A program made the translations under genes and the position numbers. The notes beneath the pieces were generated by a model. That model was given only the letters and a program-made list of their open reading frames with translations. It ran no database searches and had not been told where the DNA came from. Below are positions 11,128 through 25,300 of a stretch of 64,000 nt of DNA, piece by piece (position 1 is the stretch's first letter; each line of letters starts with the position of its first letter). The DNA is from Nymphaea colorata. Its lineage: Eukaryota; Streptophyta; Magnoliopsida; Nymphaeales; Nymphaeaceae. Location: assembly GCF_008831285.2 (NCBI RefSeq), contig NC_045147.1, forward strand, positions 16,036,854 to 16,100,853, given 5' to 3'.

Positions 11128-13494
11128 GTGAGTGCTGCCTCGAACCCCTTTCCTTTTCTCTCTCTCGTGTTCGACTGTGCCACTCTACATTAGACCTTCC
11201 CGTTTGGTGAAAGAGCCCCTGTTACTGCCGGGTGGGCATTGCTCTGTGTGTGAAGATATCCAGTTTTGTGAGTTTTCCTTTTTAATATTTTGCTATGAGG
11301 TTCGGTGAAGGACTACTGAAGTTGGGCTTAGGAAGTTTCTGGGTGTTGGGTGATTTTCTTCAAGACGTTATGTTGTGCTCGTATAATCGTATATCTGTCA
11401 ATTGAATGGCGGATTTTTTATGGGTCTGTTAGTGTCCATCTGTCGACGGGCCTTTTTTGCGTCTGTTCATGTGCTTCTCGCGCTATTTGTGGTCTATAAC
11501 CGCCTCACTCGAGTACATGTTTCTCTTTGCGTCTTGCCCTCATGTCATGCTCCTCTCTGGCTCTTTCTCCCGGCTGCTTCAGAAACGGAAGCACAAGCCA
11601 CCACCCAAGGAGTAGAAAACCAGGAAAAAATAGCGAAGGTTTTTCATCAGTTCATTAGTAAACTGGTCATGCAACAATTACTGCTATGGGATATTAAATT
11701 ACTGAAAATTAGATAAAAAAGTGAACCATGATACTAATTCATACATGGCCAATTTCTGATCCCCTAGGGAGCAGTAGGCGGAACAAAATTACTACTTTCA
11801 TCTAATCCCAACTTTGATTTTGGGGATCAGTTCACCAATCTGTAAAATTTCAAGCCAAATGCCTGACACGCTGTTTGCATTCATACCCTTTCGTAGTTTT
11901 CCTCTTGTTGCCATTGTGTTCACCATCTCCACCTGCTGTCGTATTCTGCACCTCTTGCTGCCATATTCCTGCTGTTATTCTTCCTCCTGCAGTTGTTGTT
12001 TCGCCCTCTCTTCTTGACTCAGTCTGCCAAGTAATATATGTCTATAGAATAGGATGTGTATGCTCAAACCTAAGAAGTTGTTGCGGTTTCACTACTTCTG
12101 TCGTCAGATAATTTTATCTTCCTATAAATTTTACTTTCTCAAGGAACACCTAGATAGTTAGTCAAGTTACAGTTCAAATATGATTAGACAACTTTGTGAA
12201 AGGTGAATTTATTCTTTTTGGCTTAGATAGGGATGGTAGTTAATTTCTTTTTCCTTTCAAGTAGGGTTGATATTTCAACTAGCTAATGCTTTTTAAGCAA
12301 GTTTGCCTCGTATGGTTAGTGGATCTTTATGGATTGTGGTGTGACATACTATCGCATGAAATAAATGGTGATTATATTGTTGTTGCACGATCATTCATTA
12401 TATATTCTCACAAAGGCAAATTGCCAGTCTAAAAAAAAACTACGTATTGTTACAAGGGTACTTTGTTGATTATGAACTGTTATAGGAAATAAAAGGTTGA
12501 TTGTATATTGTTAACAAATATATAGATTTAGTTCATTACCTTTTTCTCTTTTATTGGAAATATTTGACACTTTAGGATATGAAAACTATATGGGTTGGTT
12601 GTAAAATGTACATATCAGGATGCCTATTTGGTGTCTCCTTAAAATGTTTTTTAGTTTAATTTATAAACAAAATTTTCTTTTCACGTATGTGCCCACCCTG
12701 TTTTAAATTTGTAGCTCCATTTCTGTAGCCTGTAAGGATGTTTGTTCTGACATGTCTATTGTAGCAGGAGCGTAATGATGGGATGCAATATTCGTAATTT
12801 TTAGTTGTATCAAATCTTATGTCAAATTATTTTTCCACATGTTGAACTTAGCTAAATCTTATTTGTGTCTTCCCTTCATTTTTTTCTCATTTGTATTAGT
12901 ATTTGTCATTTAATTTTCATGATTTGTTTGCAACAATTCTCTATTGATTTTCTAATTGTTAAGATGGTTTCCGATATCTTTGCTTTTTCAAGCTGGTAAT
13001 TTGTTTCCATCTTTTAGCAAGTTTCCAGTGGTTCTCGACCTGCGTAAGAGGTCAACAGTGTTCCATTTGCTACTTTGGACTGGTATCAGTAATCAGTTAT
13101 CTCTTTTCCTTTATCTCGTATTGTCAAATTTGCAAGGTGGAACACTTCATTTCCCTTATGATTTTCAGACAATCTTGCCTTATTTAATGGGTATACAGGA
13201 TTTGATTCATATCCTTAATATTATTATCAAAATACAATTGTACATTAGGCTTCTTAAAACTGAGGTCTTGAGTATGTGTATGTAATCAGTGAACGAGTAA
13301 AAATGAGATGAGAAGATTGAGTGCGTGACTGTGACCTTCTTCCCATGGATTTAGTCCTTTTGGGCTGAATACACATGTTTTCATTTCCCTGCCATCCAAG
13401 GATGTCTTCAGTTTTCCTATTTCACCATCCCAAGCAATTACTGATTACTTTTCCTTTTTGTTTGCTGAAACAGGACAACAGGTATATTCTTTGC

Positions 13495-16400
13495 ATGGCA
13501 CCTTCTTTTAGTACCTTAGAGGCTTCTTGTCTTCTCAAGTCGTCCTTTCTGCCTCGCCTTTCTGCAAGTCCCTCAACTACCCGAGCGAGCCTTCGGGTTT
13601 CAATGAGTTCTAAACTTGATGTTGGTGCCCTGAGTCATAAAGATTACATTCTGGAGGCAGCTCGCCTTGCCTCATCCGACACCCTCTCAGAAACCCATCT
13701 TCACAAGGCCATCCCCTCACTCAATTCAAAGTCTAAAGGAAAGGTATATTAAAGCTGAATATCCCCAGTTTCTCCATGTTCAGATAAAGATTTGGCTCTC
13801 CTTTTTTCAGGTTAGAGATATCTATGAGTATGGAGATTATCTTGTTATTGTCACCACTGACAGGTTGAGTGCTTTCGACAGAGTCCTTGCCTCAATTCCA
13901 TTCAAAGGCCAGGTTTTTTCTCCTTTAGATCTTCATCAATTTGTTTATGGACTTACTTCTAGCTTTTTTATTTTTTAAAAATGAAGGCACCATGGCTTCT
14001 GCAGTTGCTTCCATCCTTGTTGATGGTTTTGTGCTTGGCATGCTAGACAATCTTATGGTGCTTTTGGGTCTTTTGTTGTATTCTTGCAGCATGCTTTTCA
14101 TTTGGAAGATATCTCTTGTTTGCTTGGCTGTTTCACTTGCCATTGCAAGTCTTAATTTCAATTGTGGTTATGTTCTGTTTGTTTTTCAGGTTCTTAATGA
14201 GATTAGCTTATGGTGGTTTGATCAGACACGGCACATTACTCAAAATGCTGTGATTTCTTCACCAGATAAAAATGTGACGATTTCAAGGAGGTGTTCAGTT
14301 TTCCCAGTTGAGTTTGTTGGTGAGAAATGCTTAATCCATTTTTCCACCTCTAGGTTACGTCTTCTAGCATTTACTGCACGAAATAATCACTACTGTTGTG
14401 GCATGAATATTGTGCACCAGTAGCCTTTGGTTCAGTTTTGTCTTTTGCACTAATTAGGTTGGCATGTTTCACTCATTCACAGTTCGAGGTTATGTGACTG
14501 GGAGTACTGATACTTCATTATGGACAGTCTATAACAAAGGCATAAGAAACTACTGTGGCAACCCTCTACCAGATGGTATCTTTGTCAATTAAGTTTCATA
14601 CTGATGCAACACTGCATAACTTGCACATTTTTACTTTGGCTAATACTAGACCCTGTTATGAAGGTTTGGTGAAGAACCAACAGCTAGCAAAAAATATTCT
14701 GACCCCAACTACCAAAGCTAAAGACCATGATGTACCTGTAACTCCAGATCAGGTTTATTTCTCTTGACCCTTTTGTAAGTTTTCTTGTGAATAAACTGCT
14801 GTTTTGAATTGAACTTCACTATACAAATGTAAAACACTTGGTTAAATTTAGTAGTTGCTAGTTTTGGTCCTTCTATCCCATATGGATGGGAAATATTTAG
14901 GTGTAGTCCTTGATGATTATCACAGGTTAGGATACATCTATATGTAGGCCTAAGATGATCTTCATATGATTCTTTCACATTACATTTGGGACATTAAGTA
15001 ACTTATGGTTTATTCTTTGAGCTCTACATCATCATGCAATATCTTGTGATTCTAGTCACCAGCTTGGACCCTTTAGTTTGCAATGAAATCTTTAATTTGT
15101 TGCAAAATTCTCTCATGAAGTTGCATGTATCGATGGCCTCATGTTTTTTAAATAACTTGCTCAGGGTTCTGCTTATATTAGGCAAGGAAATGAATAAAAT
15201 ATATAAGAAAATCCATTTGGTTTTTCTTATTGCTGCATGAAATGTTGCCATCTTCTTCTCAAATGAATGATCTTCCATATATGCAACTTCAGATAATTTT
15301 GATCTATGTAGTTTGAACATCAATGCTGACAATATTTCATTGGCTGTTCTTGACTTCATGTGTCTTGTAGAACAAGCATTGGTCTGGTGAATATGAAATC
15401 ATGTCCTTAGTTTATCAAATAAATTGAATTTGCTGAAGAAAATTATAGTTTCTGGTCAGTTTCACTTTTGGTGAAATTTTGGAGTTTGTATGTGTGTGAG
15501 TTTTTACCAACAGAATGTATATTAAACTGTTTCAGTCTTAATGATCTTAAAGTAAAATTTAATTCTTAGCAGGTTATTTTGTTTCTTCTGAATTAACGGT
15601 TTCCCCCCTTTCTAGCAAAGGCTCCATATGCAAATAAATTATGTTAATTGTCATGAAATGCCTTTTCTGCCTTTGGTTTATGGATTAGACTGTAAGTTGA
15701 CATGCACTTTATCTATGTCACAGATAATCAGTCAAGGTCTAATGACCCAAGATGAATTTGATGAAGCACGTGCTAAAGCATTAGCTTTATTTGAATATGG
15801 ACAAGTAAACCTGCTGATCTCATTTTGTAGTTATTGTTGTTCCTTCCTTTTTGTTTGTTTCCTATCATTGTCATTTCTTTATATACACATGTTTAACTTC
15901 ATGTCACATGAATTGACATTGGCTTCATATTGTTTGGTCTGTGATTGTTGCTTCGTACTATTCCTTTCCTTTCCTTGCTCTGCAATCTAGATTCAATTCA
16001 GTTGGAAGCTGAGCAGATGCTTCTATATTGGAAGATGTATTAACCCAGATATTGCTCAAGTGACAGTATCAAGGAACTCATTTCTCTCAAAAAGGTCCTA
16101 ATAAGTTGAATAGTTGCGATCTGAATCTGAGGTACCTTGAATTCCAGGCCATGCTCACACAGTTTGTATTTTTATTTTTTTGGGGTCACCACAGCACAAA
16201 GTTGTGATGATTCATATTGATTTTTCATCTCCACTAAATACTGAAGACATGAAAGTTACGAACCCTTAGTTATGCATCCATTGGCACAATTGTTTTGATA
16301 GCGTGTACATAGGGCGTACTGCTTTGGAGTTTAATCATAAGCAAATTGAGGTGATATTTGCTCTGACTTAGCTTAATTTCGAACAATTGTTACTTATCTG

Positions 16401-18284
16401 TATTGTTTCTAATACATCCATAATGGCATAACCTGTGATGTCAGCGTGAGAAAAGAATAGATAGAAATTTACTTCATGTATATTAACATGTGATTTCTAT
16501 GTTAATTTTGTAGTGCGTGAGCTTTGCATGCAGTTCATGTTTCTCATATGTCTGATTCATATTCCTGATGGCAGAACTCATGATGCATAGTGTCCAAAAC
16601 ATTGCATAAAAATAGCTTTCTGGAATTTAACGTGTGCATGTTAAGTTGCAATTTGTTGTGCTACTATAGATCCCAATTACTTTTCACTTATGTTTCTAAT
16701 GCAAGTTTTTCTTCTAATGTCATTGTGGTGGGAGATAGCTTGTTGCTTCGAGTCATGGCCTCCTGTTGGTGGATACAAAGTATGAATTTGGAAAAGGACC
16801 CGATGGTAGCATTGTCTTAATCGATGAGGTCAGGGATCAGTTCTTGGAAAGGTCAATAGTATTGTTTCTTGATCATATTTAGTATACAGCAAAAAAACAT
16901 TTTTTCCCTTTGATTTTGCATATTCTAGTGTATGGCCATCTGAAGACCATAAAATGGGCTAACACAATTAACCGTTTTTCGAGGGCATAGTAGATCTTAA
17001 CATGATACCTCTGCAGGGAGTAGGTGACAGTACATGTGTAAGACAGTACTTACACACACACACATGCATATCTGCTATTCCACAATCCTGCAGCTGTGGA
17101 TGTATTCTGATCCAGCAGAGAGCAGAGGTTCTGATAATAGTTGGAAAAATGCCCCTTGCTTTTCTTTTTGAAGGCTAGTGGCTTCCCTCTCTCAGTTACA
17201 GACCTCAAACTGTTCTCTAGTTGATAGAAGTTAGAACTAACAACTAACCTACTAACTGAAAGCACAAATTCTATCTAGAGGATGTCTTTGGTTCACTGAC
17301 TGGTTATCCTTAGCTACTGCTATCAATCATTTTCACATCATGGTAGTTAACTTTTGGTGTTAAAACTTTGACATGGAAATCGCTACAAATTGAAGAAAAC
17401 TGCATTCGATGTGCCCCTTTTTTCATTTCATTAACCCATTATGTTTTGTGTGTCCTATTTGAGGTGCTGTGGAAATCGAGTAAAGTAAAATATTAGCAAT
17501 TTTCACTTCTTGTGTTTCTCCTATGTGAAATGAGGTGGAATTGAGGAAAGTACATTGGCAGCAATTAGTGTCATTTATCACTTAAAGAGATTAACCGACT
17601 TATGCATACTATTTGAATATTTCCAGGTACATACCCCTGATTCAAGCAGATACTGGATTGCTCAATCATATCAGAAGCGTTTGGAGAAAGGTCTAGAACC
17701 TGAAAATGTCGATAAGGTAGGTGTCATATATCTTTGTGTAGGTGACATCCGGTTTTCCTCTTATTTGGTCACTGGTCTTTTGCCATGCATTTATTGCTGT
17801 CATTGTTATTGTGTCCTGATTTGATGAGCTATATTAGGAATTCTTGAGATTATGGTTTAAAGATCACTGCAATCCATACGAAGATGAGGTTGGTTTCTTT
17901 TGGCTTTCTTAATTTCTTTTGAGCTGCACAGAACTGCAACCTTATTTGAGAATCATGTTGTGCAGATCCTTCCAAATGCACCATTGGATCTTGTTTGTGA
18001 GCTTGCTTGGCGGTACTTCTGTTTTCACACAAACTTTGATCTGATTATTTTGTTTCACAGTGGCTTAACTTATTGGTCCTTTTATGCAGTTATATATTCT
18101 TGTACGAGAAAATAACAAACAAAAAATTTGAGTTACCAAGAGCAGATGTAAATCCTAAGACTCCATTTTCTCTTTTTATGCAACAGGGTTCTTCATATTG
18201 ATTGTCTTAATTATCACTTTTCAGGAACCTGTGCATGACCGTATATCCCGAAATGTTTCTGAAGCAATTTTGAACCTTGTCTAG
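13495..18284 (+). CDS. PUR7: SAICAR synthetase (phosphoribosylaminoimidazole-succinocarboxamide synthase), plastid, 12 coding exons, 379 aa
   Basis: It catalyses ATP-dependent condensation of CAIR with aspartate to SAICAR in de novo purine synthesis. Exons: 13495-13743, 13811-13912, 14190-14319, 14483-14575, 14664-14752, 15724-15804, 16739-16828, 17627-17716, 17838-17888, 17966-18012, 18090-18147, 18225-18284. All introns are GT-AG and the phases join cleanly to 380 codons including TAG. Residues 1 to about 60 are Ser-rich, basic and poorly conserved, as expected of a chloroplast transit peptide. The enzyme core starts near KGKVRD (81-86). It contains signature 1, [14 protein letters not shown] (155-168), and signature 2, [12 protein letters not shown] (275-286). 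It ends soon after [11 protein letters not shown], as in plant homologues. No frameshift or missing motif was seen. Exons 6 to 7 are separated by the longest gaps, about 0.9-1 kb. Confidence 0.97.
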
Positions 18285-21200
18285 CACTGATGGTGCAACG
18301 CAGATAAAGAGCTTTGGCTTGCTTGAAGGTAAAAATTAAGTGAACTGTGGTTCTACCTAGGTTTTATGTCTACTATATTGTCCAAGAATGTACCTGTGTG
18401 ATATGGGCGAAGATCTATGCAGAAAATGACACTTAAATTTTGTGCGATTAATATAAACTAATATCATTCTTTTTTAGCTAAAGAACAATTTGTCTTATTT
18501 TAATCTCAGATGCCGTTTTTGCGTGATTGAAGCTTGGTAGCTCTCACAAGAAGCAGCGTAAAACTACTTCGGCTGATTTTATTAAATGGAATAAGCACGC
18601 GATGAGTGTAGGTTTTTTATTAATGGATGCCTATATAAGAGATGTATCATAACTTATGCGGCAAAAATATTTAAAGAAAGGTACATGTCAAATTGTTGGT
18701 ATCTGTGGGTTGCTTTTCCCCCTCTGGATAGAGGTTATAGTAATCGGTTACTTGTTTTGACGGGCAAGTGCATTAACTTCCATAAAATCTTGGACGAATT
18801 CACATCATTTTGAGTGGTTGTGGGTTGGATGCAGGGTCAGATATGGGGGATCAGATTATACTCTTACAACTTTCTTCGGGCCTGTATAGGTTCGCATCAT
18901 CTTTACTGCTCCTAGGCATTGATGCAACAAATTCAGATCTATGTGATCTTAGTAGAAACTCTGATGCGAATTCAGATCCTGTCTCAAGGCACGGCAAAAT
19001 CTCCAATACAGGACACCACTCATCCTAAGCTATGCCCTGTAACCCTCTCACTACGTTCATTCCAGATGATTGATTATTAGCTTTTCTCTTTTCATAAATC
19101 TATGAGTTCTTTTGGAAGATCCAGCTTCCAAATTCTTAAATATGAAAACCTGACCTTTCTGAAGGAGCATAGCAAATTATGGGCACTCGGTGAAACCACG
19201 TATTATACCACCATCAAAACAATGCACCCACAAAACCACACATCATGAAGAATCCATAAACCATAAGCCAAGAAACCATCCTGTCAGGCTGTCCCACAAA
19301 TAAAGCTGCGCATCCAGTTGGGTACCCATTGGGGCTTTCGGTTTCTCAGCCTGGGTGATAAACTGTGGCCTCGGTTCAAGACCATATCCGGCCCGACCCT
19401 ATATGCATATAAAATTATATTTGTATATAATTTTCACCATAAATGTTATACATATATATATATATATATCGGGTTGGACCAGGCTGGCCCTGAACCTTGA
19501 TGGTCAGGCTCGGACTCCAGGCCTGACTTTGAGTTGGACGAGGCCAGCCCCATGTCCAGCCCTAGCAGTACATTTTCCGCCAATGTCTTAAATTTCAGTG
19601 AACTTATTGCTACAAAATTCAGGAATGATCATTGTGTTCATAAGTAAGAAGTAATGTAGCATGTTTTATATATGTTTTTCAATTGAGTTCTTCCCCCTTT
19701 TGGGGGTTTTAAGTATTGCCATTTTGTGCGTTAAAAATATAAACCCAAACATTCCCAGAATGTCATGAACAAAAACTGAGCAGATAATGGACGTTGCTTT
19801 TGAAAATGTCACTACCGAATCTCGTATATGTGAGTCTGTGACTCCGTAATCCAAAGTAACTTGTGCCTCATGTATTAAATTGAAATTGACTGTTTTTTGG
19901 TTACTAAAAATTAGAAGAATAAGAAGTCCAGGTTTCCTATACATGCCCACGACTGAGAGCTCTCTTGTTCTCGATCTAGCCAGATCAAAATAACTTAAAG
20001 ACTTCAAAGTTTTGCGTCTGTCTTCGGAAGACTTCTATATATGAGGAACACCGTTAGTTGAACGGACTTAAATAGCCTATAATGTCATAAAATCCAGTAA
20101 TAGTATGTTCTTTTGATTCCAAAACAAAGCTTTCTTCAACTTATTGCCTTTCTCCAACTCATTATGTCTCGAAATGACAGATTTCTGCGCTTTCTATAAG
20201 CTAAAGCTTATGATAACACATGTCAAACTTCATGACCAAAGGCGTATAAGGAACGGAACAGATCACCAAGAGATGTTCTATGCTTGATCCATAAATAGAA
20301 GTTGGTCTCTGCCGTTCTTATTTTAGTTGTTCCATAGCAAAAAAATCCTTGGTTAATTCCTATCGTTCTACCAGAAAAAAAAATCCTCATTAGTTCGTCG
20401 GCATTTCTAAGATCTCCCGCTTGGAGACTTGATTTGAGGTAACCCAATTGAAGAAAAATTTACTCCAAGTGAGAGTTCTACTGAACCAATGTGCATAGAA
20501 AGAGAAGCTTTCCAGCACAAGGGCACAACTTCCGGGGAGCGCCATGGGGTTAATTCAAGGACAGAATGATGCCTCCTCCAATTTCCACTATGCTCTCATT
20601 AAGCACATCATGAAAGTGGAGATGAAGTACTGTTTACAGCTTTTATCGAAACAGAATGACAGGAAAGGAAGGGCAAACCACAGTCTGCGATTTCAGGATA
20701 TATAACTCAGTTTAAATTTTAACGGCATTTTGCATCAGGTGATTCAGGTCCTGTGAAACATGTCATAATGCTTCTATGAAGAATTGCTAAAGATCTTGAA
20801 TATGTAGAAGAATGATTGGAAAAGAGCACCAATTTCTAGATTCTAGTGAGAAGTTATAAATAGGAGAACCACATGAAGTAATATCATGCATGCCATAAAT
20901 TTTTGCCAGAAAATGAAGTTATGTTAGGACTCTTCGAATTTTTGTCGCAATCTTTCGTTTTCTTTTTTTCTTTTTTTTTTTGTTTGTTTAGAGGATATCT
21001 ATTAATATTCATCAGTAGTCATGCTCGCATGCATCTCCTTTAACTAATTTTCCAAAACAAATAGAATGAGATTAGTTGGGAATGCTTATTTTGCATTACG
21101 ATTTGTACATTCTCGTCTTCTTCTTAAATGCACTCAATTGCAAGAAAAATCACGGGATCATGCGCGAGTGCAGCTGCAAAAAAATCAGTACTGTTGTGAA

Positions 21201-22180
21201 AATTACAACCATTTGAACTCGTGATTGAGCAACAATCACATGTAAAAGAAATCATGTGCTTAGAAAAGGGGGGAGAGAAAGAGAGAGAGAGAGAGAGAGA
21301 GATTGATTTTATTGAAGGAACGTCAACATAGACGCCGATCACGTTTAGATCTAGTGGGGCCCAGCCTATATCTAATCTCTAAGATTATTGTCATGTGTTT
21401 TATAGAAACTTGAAAGAGAGAAAAAAAGATTATTGTCATGTGTTTTATAGAAACTTGAAAGAGAGAAAAAAACTATGTTTTTTTGTCTAACAGAAGGAAA
21501 AGAAAAGAAAGGAACAAACAATGGACACCTAAAGACCTCACAACCTAGGAGGGTTCTCTCAGGGAGGGGGGGGGCCACTTGGGCCGTGGCTCCATCCAAA
21601 TAAATTGAAAAAAAGAATATATTAAAAAAATTAAAAAATTTTAGTTGCATCATGTATTTTTTGGATTCGGGTTTAATTTGGATCTATCCAAATCAGTTCG
21701 TAGGACCGTTTGGCCCGCTCCTAACAAAAGTCTTGAACTCCACCCCTGGTTTTACTACTGTGTGTGTGTGTTTTTTTGATCCATTGAGTGGAGCTTTGAC
21801 CTCATAAAATCCAAATGAGGGGTCCAAATCTCTAACCTGAGTCAAATATGTCTGCAAGTACTGGGATCACACCTTAGATGTCGAAGCATTTTGAAAGAAT
21901 GTTGCTGTCTTCAAGAAAAATTAAAGCTTCCTACCTTCCAGCTTATTTGCGAGATACTATCTCATACGATATTATCTTTGACTCTTGAGTTTGAATTCTG
22001 TGATTGCCCATCTGTTTTTGGGTTTTGACATACTTCTTAACTATAAACATGCAAGGACATTGCCTATAACATCCCACATGCAGGAACTTCACAAGAATGA
22101 TCTTGTCAAATGGTGTCAGGCTATATGTGGACTTGGCTATTATCCTGTCTCTTAGTCAATTAAGTTATGAACTTTGTGCC
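18285..22180. other. Intergenic, repeat-rich
   Basis: The first part probably contains the 3' untranslated region of SAICAR synthetase. (AT)n lies at 19452-19469, followed by a GC-rich GGTTGGACCAGGCTGGCCC-type stretch (about 19470-19580) typical of dispersed plant repeats. (GA)n is at about 21280-21302. A 45-base tandem duplication is at 21381-21470. No gene was recognised on either strand. Confidence 0.4.
21381..21470. repeat. 45-base direct tandem duplication
   Basis: AAGATTATTGTCATGTGTTT and the following bases occur at 21381 and again at 21426, almost identically, ending in GAGAGAAAAA. A recent slippage or unequal-exchange event is likely, because the copies are near identical. Confidence 0.9.
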
Positions 22181-22330
22181 TTAAGGGGCACAGCTCAAAT
22201 GGGCGAGCAGGAGGTGCTTGTGTGGTGTGTTCCCAGTTTGATCCATGGTGGGCTATGCTCCGGTATAAAAAGCAGGGTGGGCTCTACATGCAAGTTGAAG
22301 CATGGGTTGTTCCATCGTTTGATACCAACG
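22181..22330 (+). mobile_element. tRNA-derived SINE-like sequence with A and B boxes
   Basis: Positions 22191-22203 (CAGCTCAAATGGG) resemble a Pol III A box. Positions 22233-22244 (CCAGTTTGATCC) resemble a B box, about 30 bases further on, as in tRNA-derived promoters. No intact tRNA cloverleaf is present. The flanking sequence GGTGGGCTATGCTCCGG and beyond would be the SINE body. The 3' end and target duplication were not identified. Confidence 0.45.
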
Positions 22331-25300
22331 TAGTTCTGGACCCTGAAAACAAAAGAAATGAAGAAAGCTTCAGAAAACAAAAGAAAGGAAGGGAGAATAA
22401 CCTCCCACTCAACCTCCCCAAAAAAAAAATGCTGCACTTTGCATTAGTTGTAGGTCAGGTCGATGTGCTTAGTGACATGTATGATTATGATAATGTCAAT
22501 GTATGGAATATCTACGTTTATCTCTTGTTATCCTGCATCTTGTCTTTCTATTCTCCAAATAAGCATGCAAAAGTGTGTAAAGATTGCTATGAATCACCTT
22601 CTCGACAAATATTATTGCCAAATCGCAATCGATGGGCCGAAGGCAAGGACAACCAACTAATTAAGGGCTATAATTAATTCACTGTCCGAAATCTCCAGTT
22701 ACAAGTAAAGACGAGAGTGTACCAACCGATGTTAATCTTCATTGATTTTAAGTCAAGTGGTAAGGTTGGTTGATTTGGACCATCCAAGAGCTCTGATACC
22801 AGTGAACAAAGTGGAGAAAAAAGGGGGAGGAAGACTAGACTCGACCAGAGGAGAAGTAAGAAGAAAACGATTCTTCAGGACGGGAGAGGTCAGCCATCTA
22901 AGACACCAGCCTGACACGAAAGCCTTCTTCCCATCCGACGGCTGGAGGAGCCCTTTGATTTCCAGATGGACGGCGGAAATCGAGTCCCCATCGAGGGAAT
23001 TTCTTCTTGGGTGGGCCAACGGCTCTCTCTGTCGCTCTCCTCCCCAAAGGCATTTAAAACTCATTAGCAACGCCGGTTGGTTGGCGGTTGGTCGTCGACT
23101 CGCCGGCGAAATTTTGGCCAATTCGAGCTTGAAACGTGTTTGGTAGGCTGGCGTTTGGTCCACCCTCTTCCTCCCGTCTCCATTTATGTGCGTGGCCGCG
23201 TTCGGACCCGCTCGTCCGTCCGGCCCCACAGACTGTTCGGGAACAGTACGAGGCAGTCCCTCTCTAGATCCATCTTTTTCTTTTTTCCGTTCAATACTTA
23301 TAAAAATGACAGACAAGGATGAATCATCGACACATTTTGAGGGTTTTTTCCTTTTTATGTAAACACTTATGGTATTAAAATTTAATGTTAGGATGCTGTT
23401 TTTGTCTTTGAACTTGGTTGTTTTCATCAGGAAACATGAAGAAATCAAGAAGCTTTGTATTTCAAAGTTCGGTAATATATCGGTTTTTATTTCTTTTCCT
23501 TTTGTTTACGAGAGATTTAGGAAGGAGGAAATCAGGTACAGAAAAATTCAATGTGAATGCAATCAAACGCTTTTGTTTGTGAACTGTTGCCAATCAAAGT
23601 CTTGAACTAGAATTTACAAGAATGTTGCACCTAATTCGCTGTAGACATCAATACCAATGATCATTTAAATGGTGCATTTTTCTTGGAGGTACGAGTAGAA
23701 TTATCATATCATAAATGACGGGGAGAAGGGTAGCCGACTTCTCTCTTAACACAAATTGGTTTGTTCTTTCTAACCTCAATAAAGGAGTAGCAGGTGTGGA
23801 CCAAGAATTTTTTTTGTTGCAGGGGCCGAACTATAGTTTTAAAATTTTAATAAAGATCGTAAAAGAAATTTCAAAATGTTTTATATCCTACCCCACGTGT
23901 AGCTCTTTCACTCAGTGCCCTAAAAAAGAAGAGGACTAAAAGGGTCCGCCAAAGAAAGGTGGACTCTTAAAAAAAAAAAAAAGTCATTTGTTCGCATTTT
24001 GTCATTTCAGGAGAACTGCTTTAATTTTTTATATTTAAGGGTATTTTGGTCATTTTGTATTCAAATGGGCTATTCATCAATCTGTTGTCGCCATGAAATG
24101 CAAGCATCATATGCTGTTTTGGAAACTTTGAGGCACATTTGTAATGTATCTATTTCAAGTATATATTTGTTTAGATCAGTACTGGTTCTGAAGAACAGTT
24201 TGTTCCTGGCCTTTTAGGAAGTGACTACTAACGAACTAGAGATCTATTCTGATGTCCCCTCCCATTTCATTGAAGAGGAATCTTTTTATTATATTGTTAT
24301 TTATGTCTTCTTGGGCAGTTTTTTCTTTTGAGGAACTGGTAGTAGCTGATGCTTTGACCTATTAGATTTGCTGCTTTAGTTGTTGGTTGGTATGAATTCT
24401 TTGCCTACTACTAAGAAAGCCATTTCTGTTGCTCTAGCCTAAACAAGAAACGTATATATCATGTATTTTAGGTTTCATTCAGTTGGAAAGATATAACTTA
24501 GACCACCTAATCTTTACCTTCTTTATATTCTAATGAACTTTTCATGTCGTAATGTACACTATTATTAGATCATGACCACAATTATTTGACGACAACAAGA
24601 AGGAATGTCCGTTCCCTGCAGGAAAAACTTGCCAACAGTATTTGTTTCTTTCAGTACTTTATTTTTATAAATTTCTTATTAGGTCATATTCCCAAATGCA
24701 TGCCTCAAATTACTGATTTTCATGATACATGGCTCACTTATAAACTCAAGGACATGACAATTATGCCTATCCGAAACTTTTCGTGTAGATGTGAATAATA
24801 ATATATTATTTTCGAAGTTTCACGGATTTAACAATCTTTCACGTGTACACCATAATATTAATGATAATATCATATGGTTGTTACTATAGCAAAACGTAAC
24901 GTGCAACTGGTCGAATCTAATAATCGATCCATACATTATAAATGCTGACAAGTGACAAGTGTTGATAGGAGATAATAAATGATCGATATATTGCATCACT
25001 TTCAATACTTTTATGATCTGATCGATTATGTTAGCTGGCCAGATCAGAGCGCCTTGGTGTCTAGAACGCCACTTTGAAGTCTAGATGAGACGAGTAGTCA
25101 AACAACCCTTTCAATGGTAGTTGGTGGAGCTCCCACCGCCGGATCTGTGTAACGGACGGTGGTGATTTCGGATCTCAGTCTCTTGGTCAGGTGGGTTCAC
25201 CGAGTTCCTTCCAGCTCCTCACAAGTACGACTTGGCTGTCCACTCGTGGTATTGGTCTCGATCGATCAATTCACGGTGGCCGTCGATCAGTCAAAATGGA

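Noticed and set aside
13375..13494. Upstream in-frame extension of SAICAR synthetase from a Met at 13375
   Set aside because: A consensus acceptor ends at 13473, so the upstream residues are intronic. The Met at 13495 begins a typical transit peptide.
21381..21470. CRISPR-like direct repeats
   Set aside because: There are only two adjacent copies, with no spacers, in a plant genome. It is simple tandem duplication.
22191..22244. Functional tRNA gene
   Set aside because: A and B boxes are present but acceptor and anticodon stems do not pair. It is better explained as a SINE.
22753..23448. 231-codon minus-strand frame
   Set aside because: It lies in a GC-rich block where several frames on both strands are open. 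Its composition is irregular and it has no recognisable domain or splice structure.
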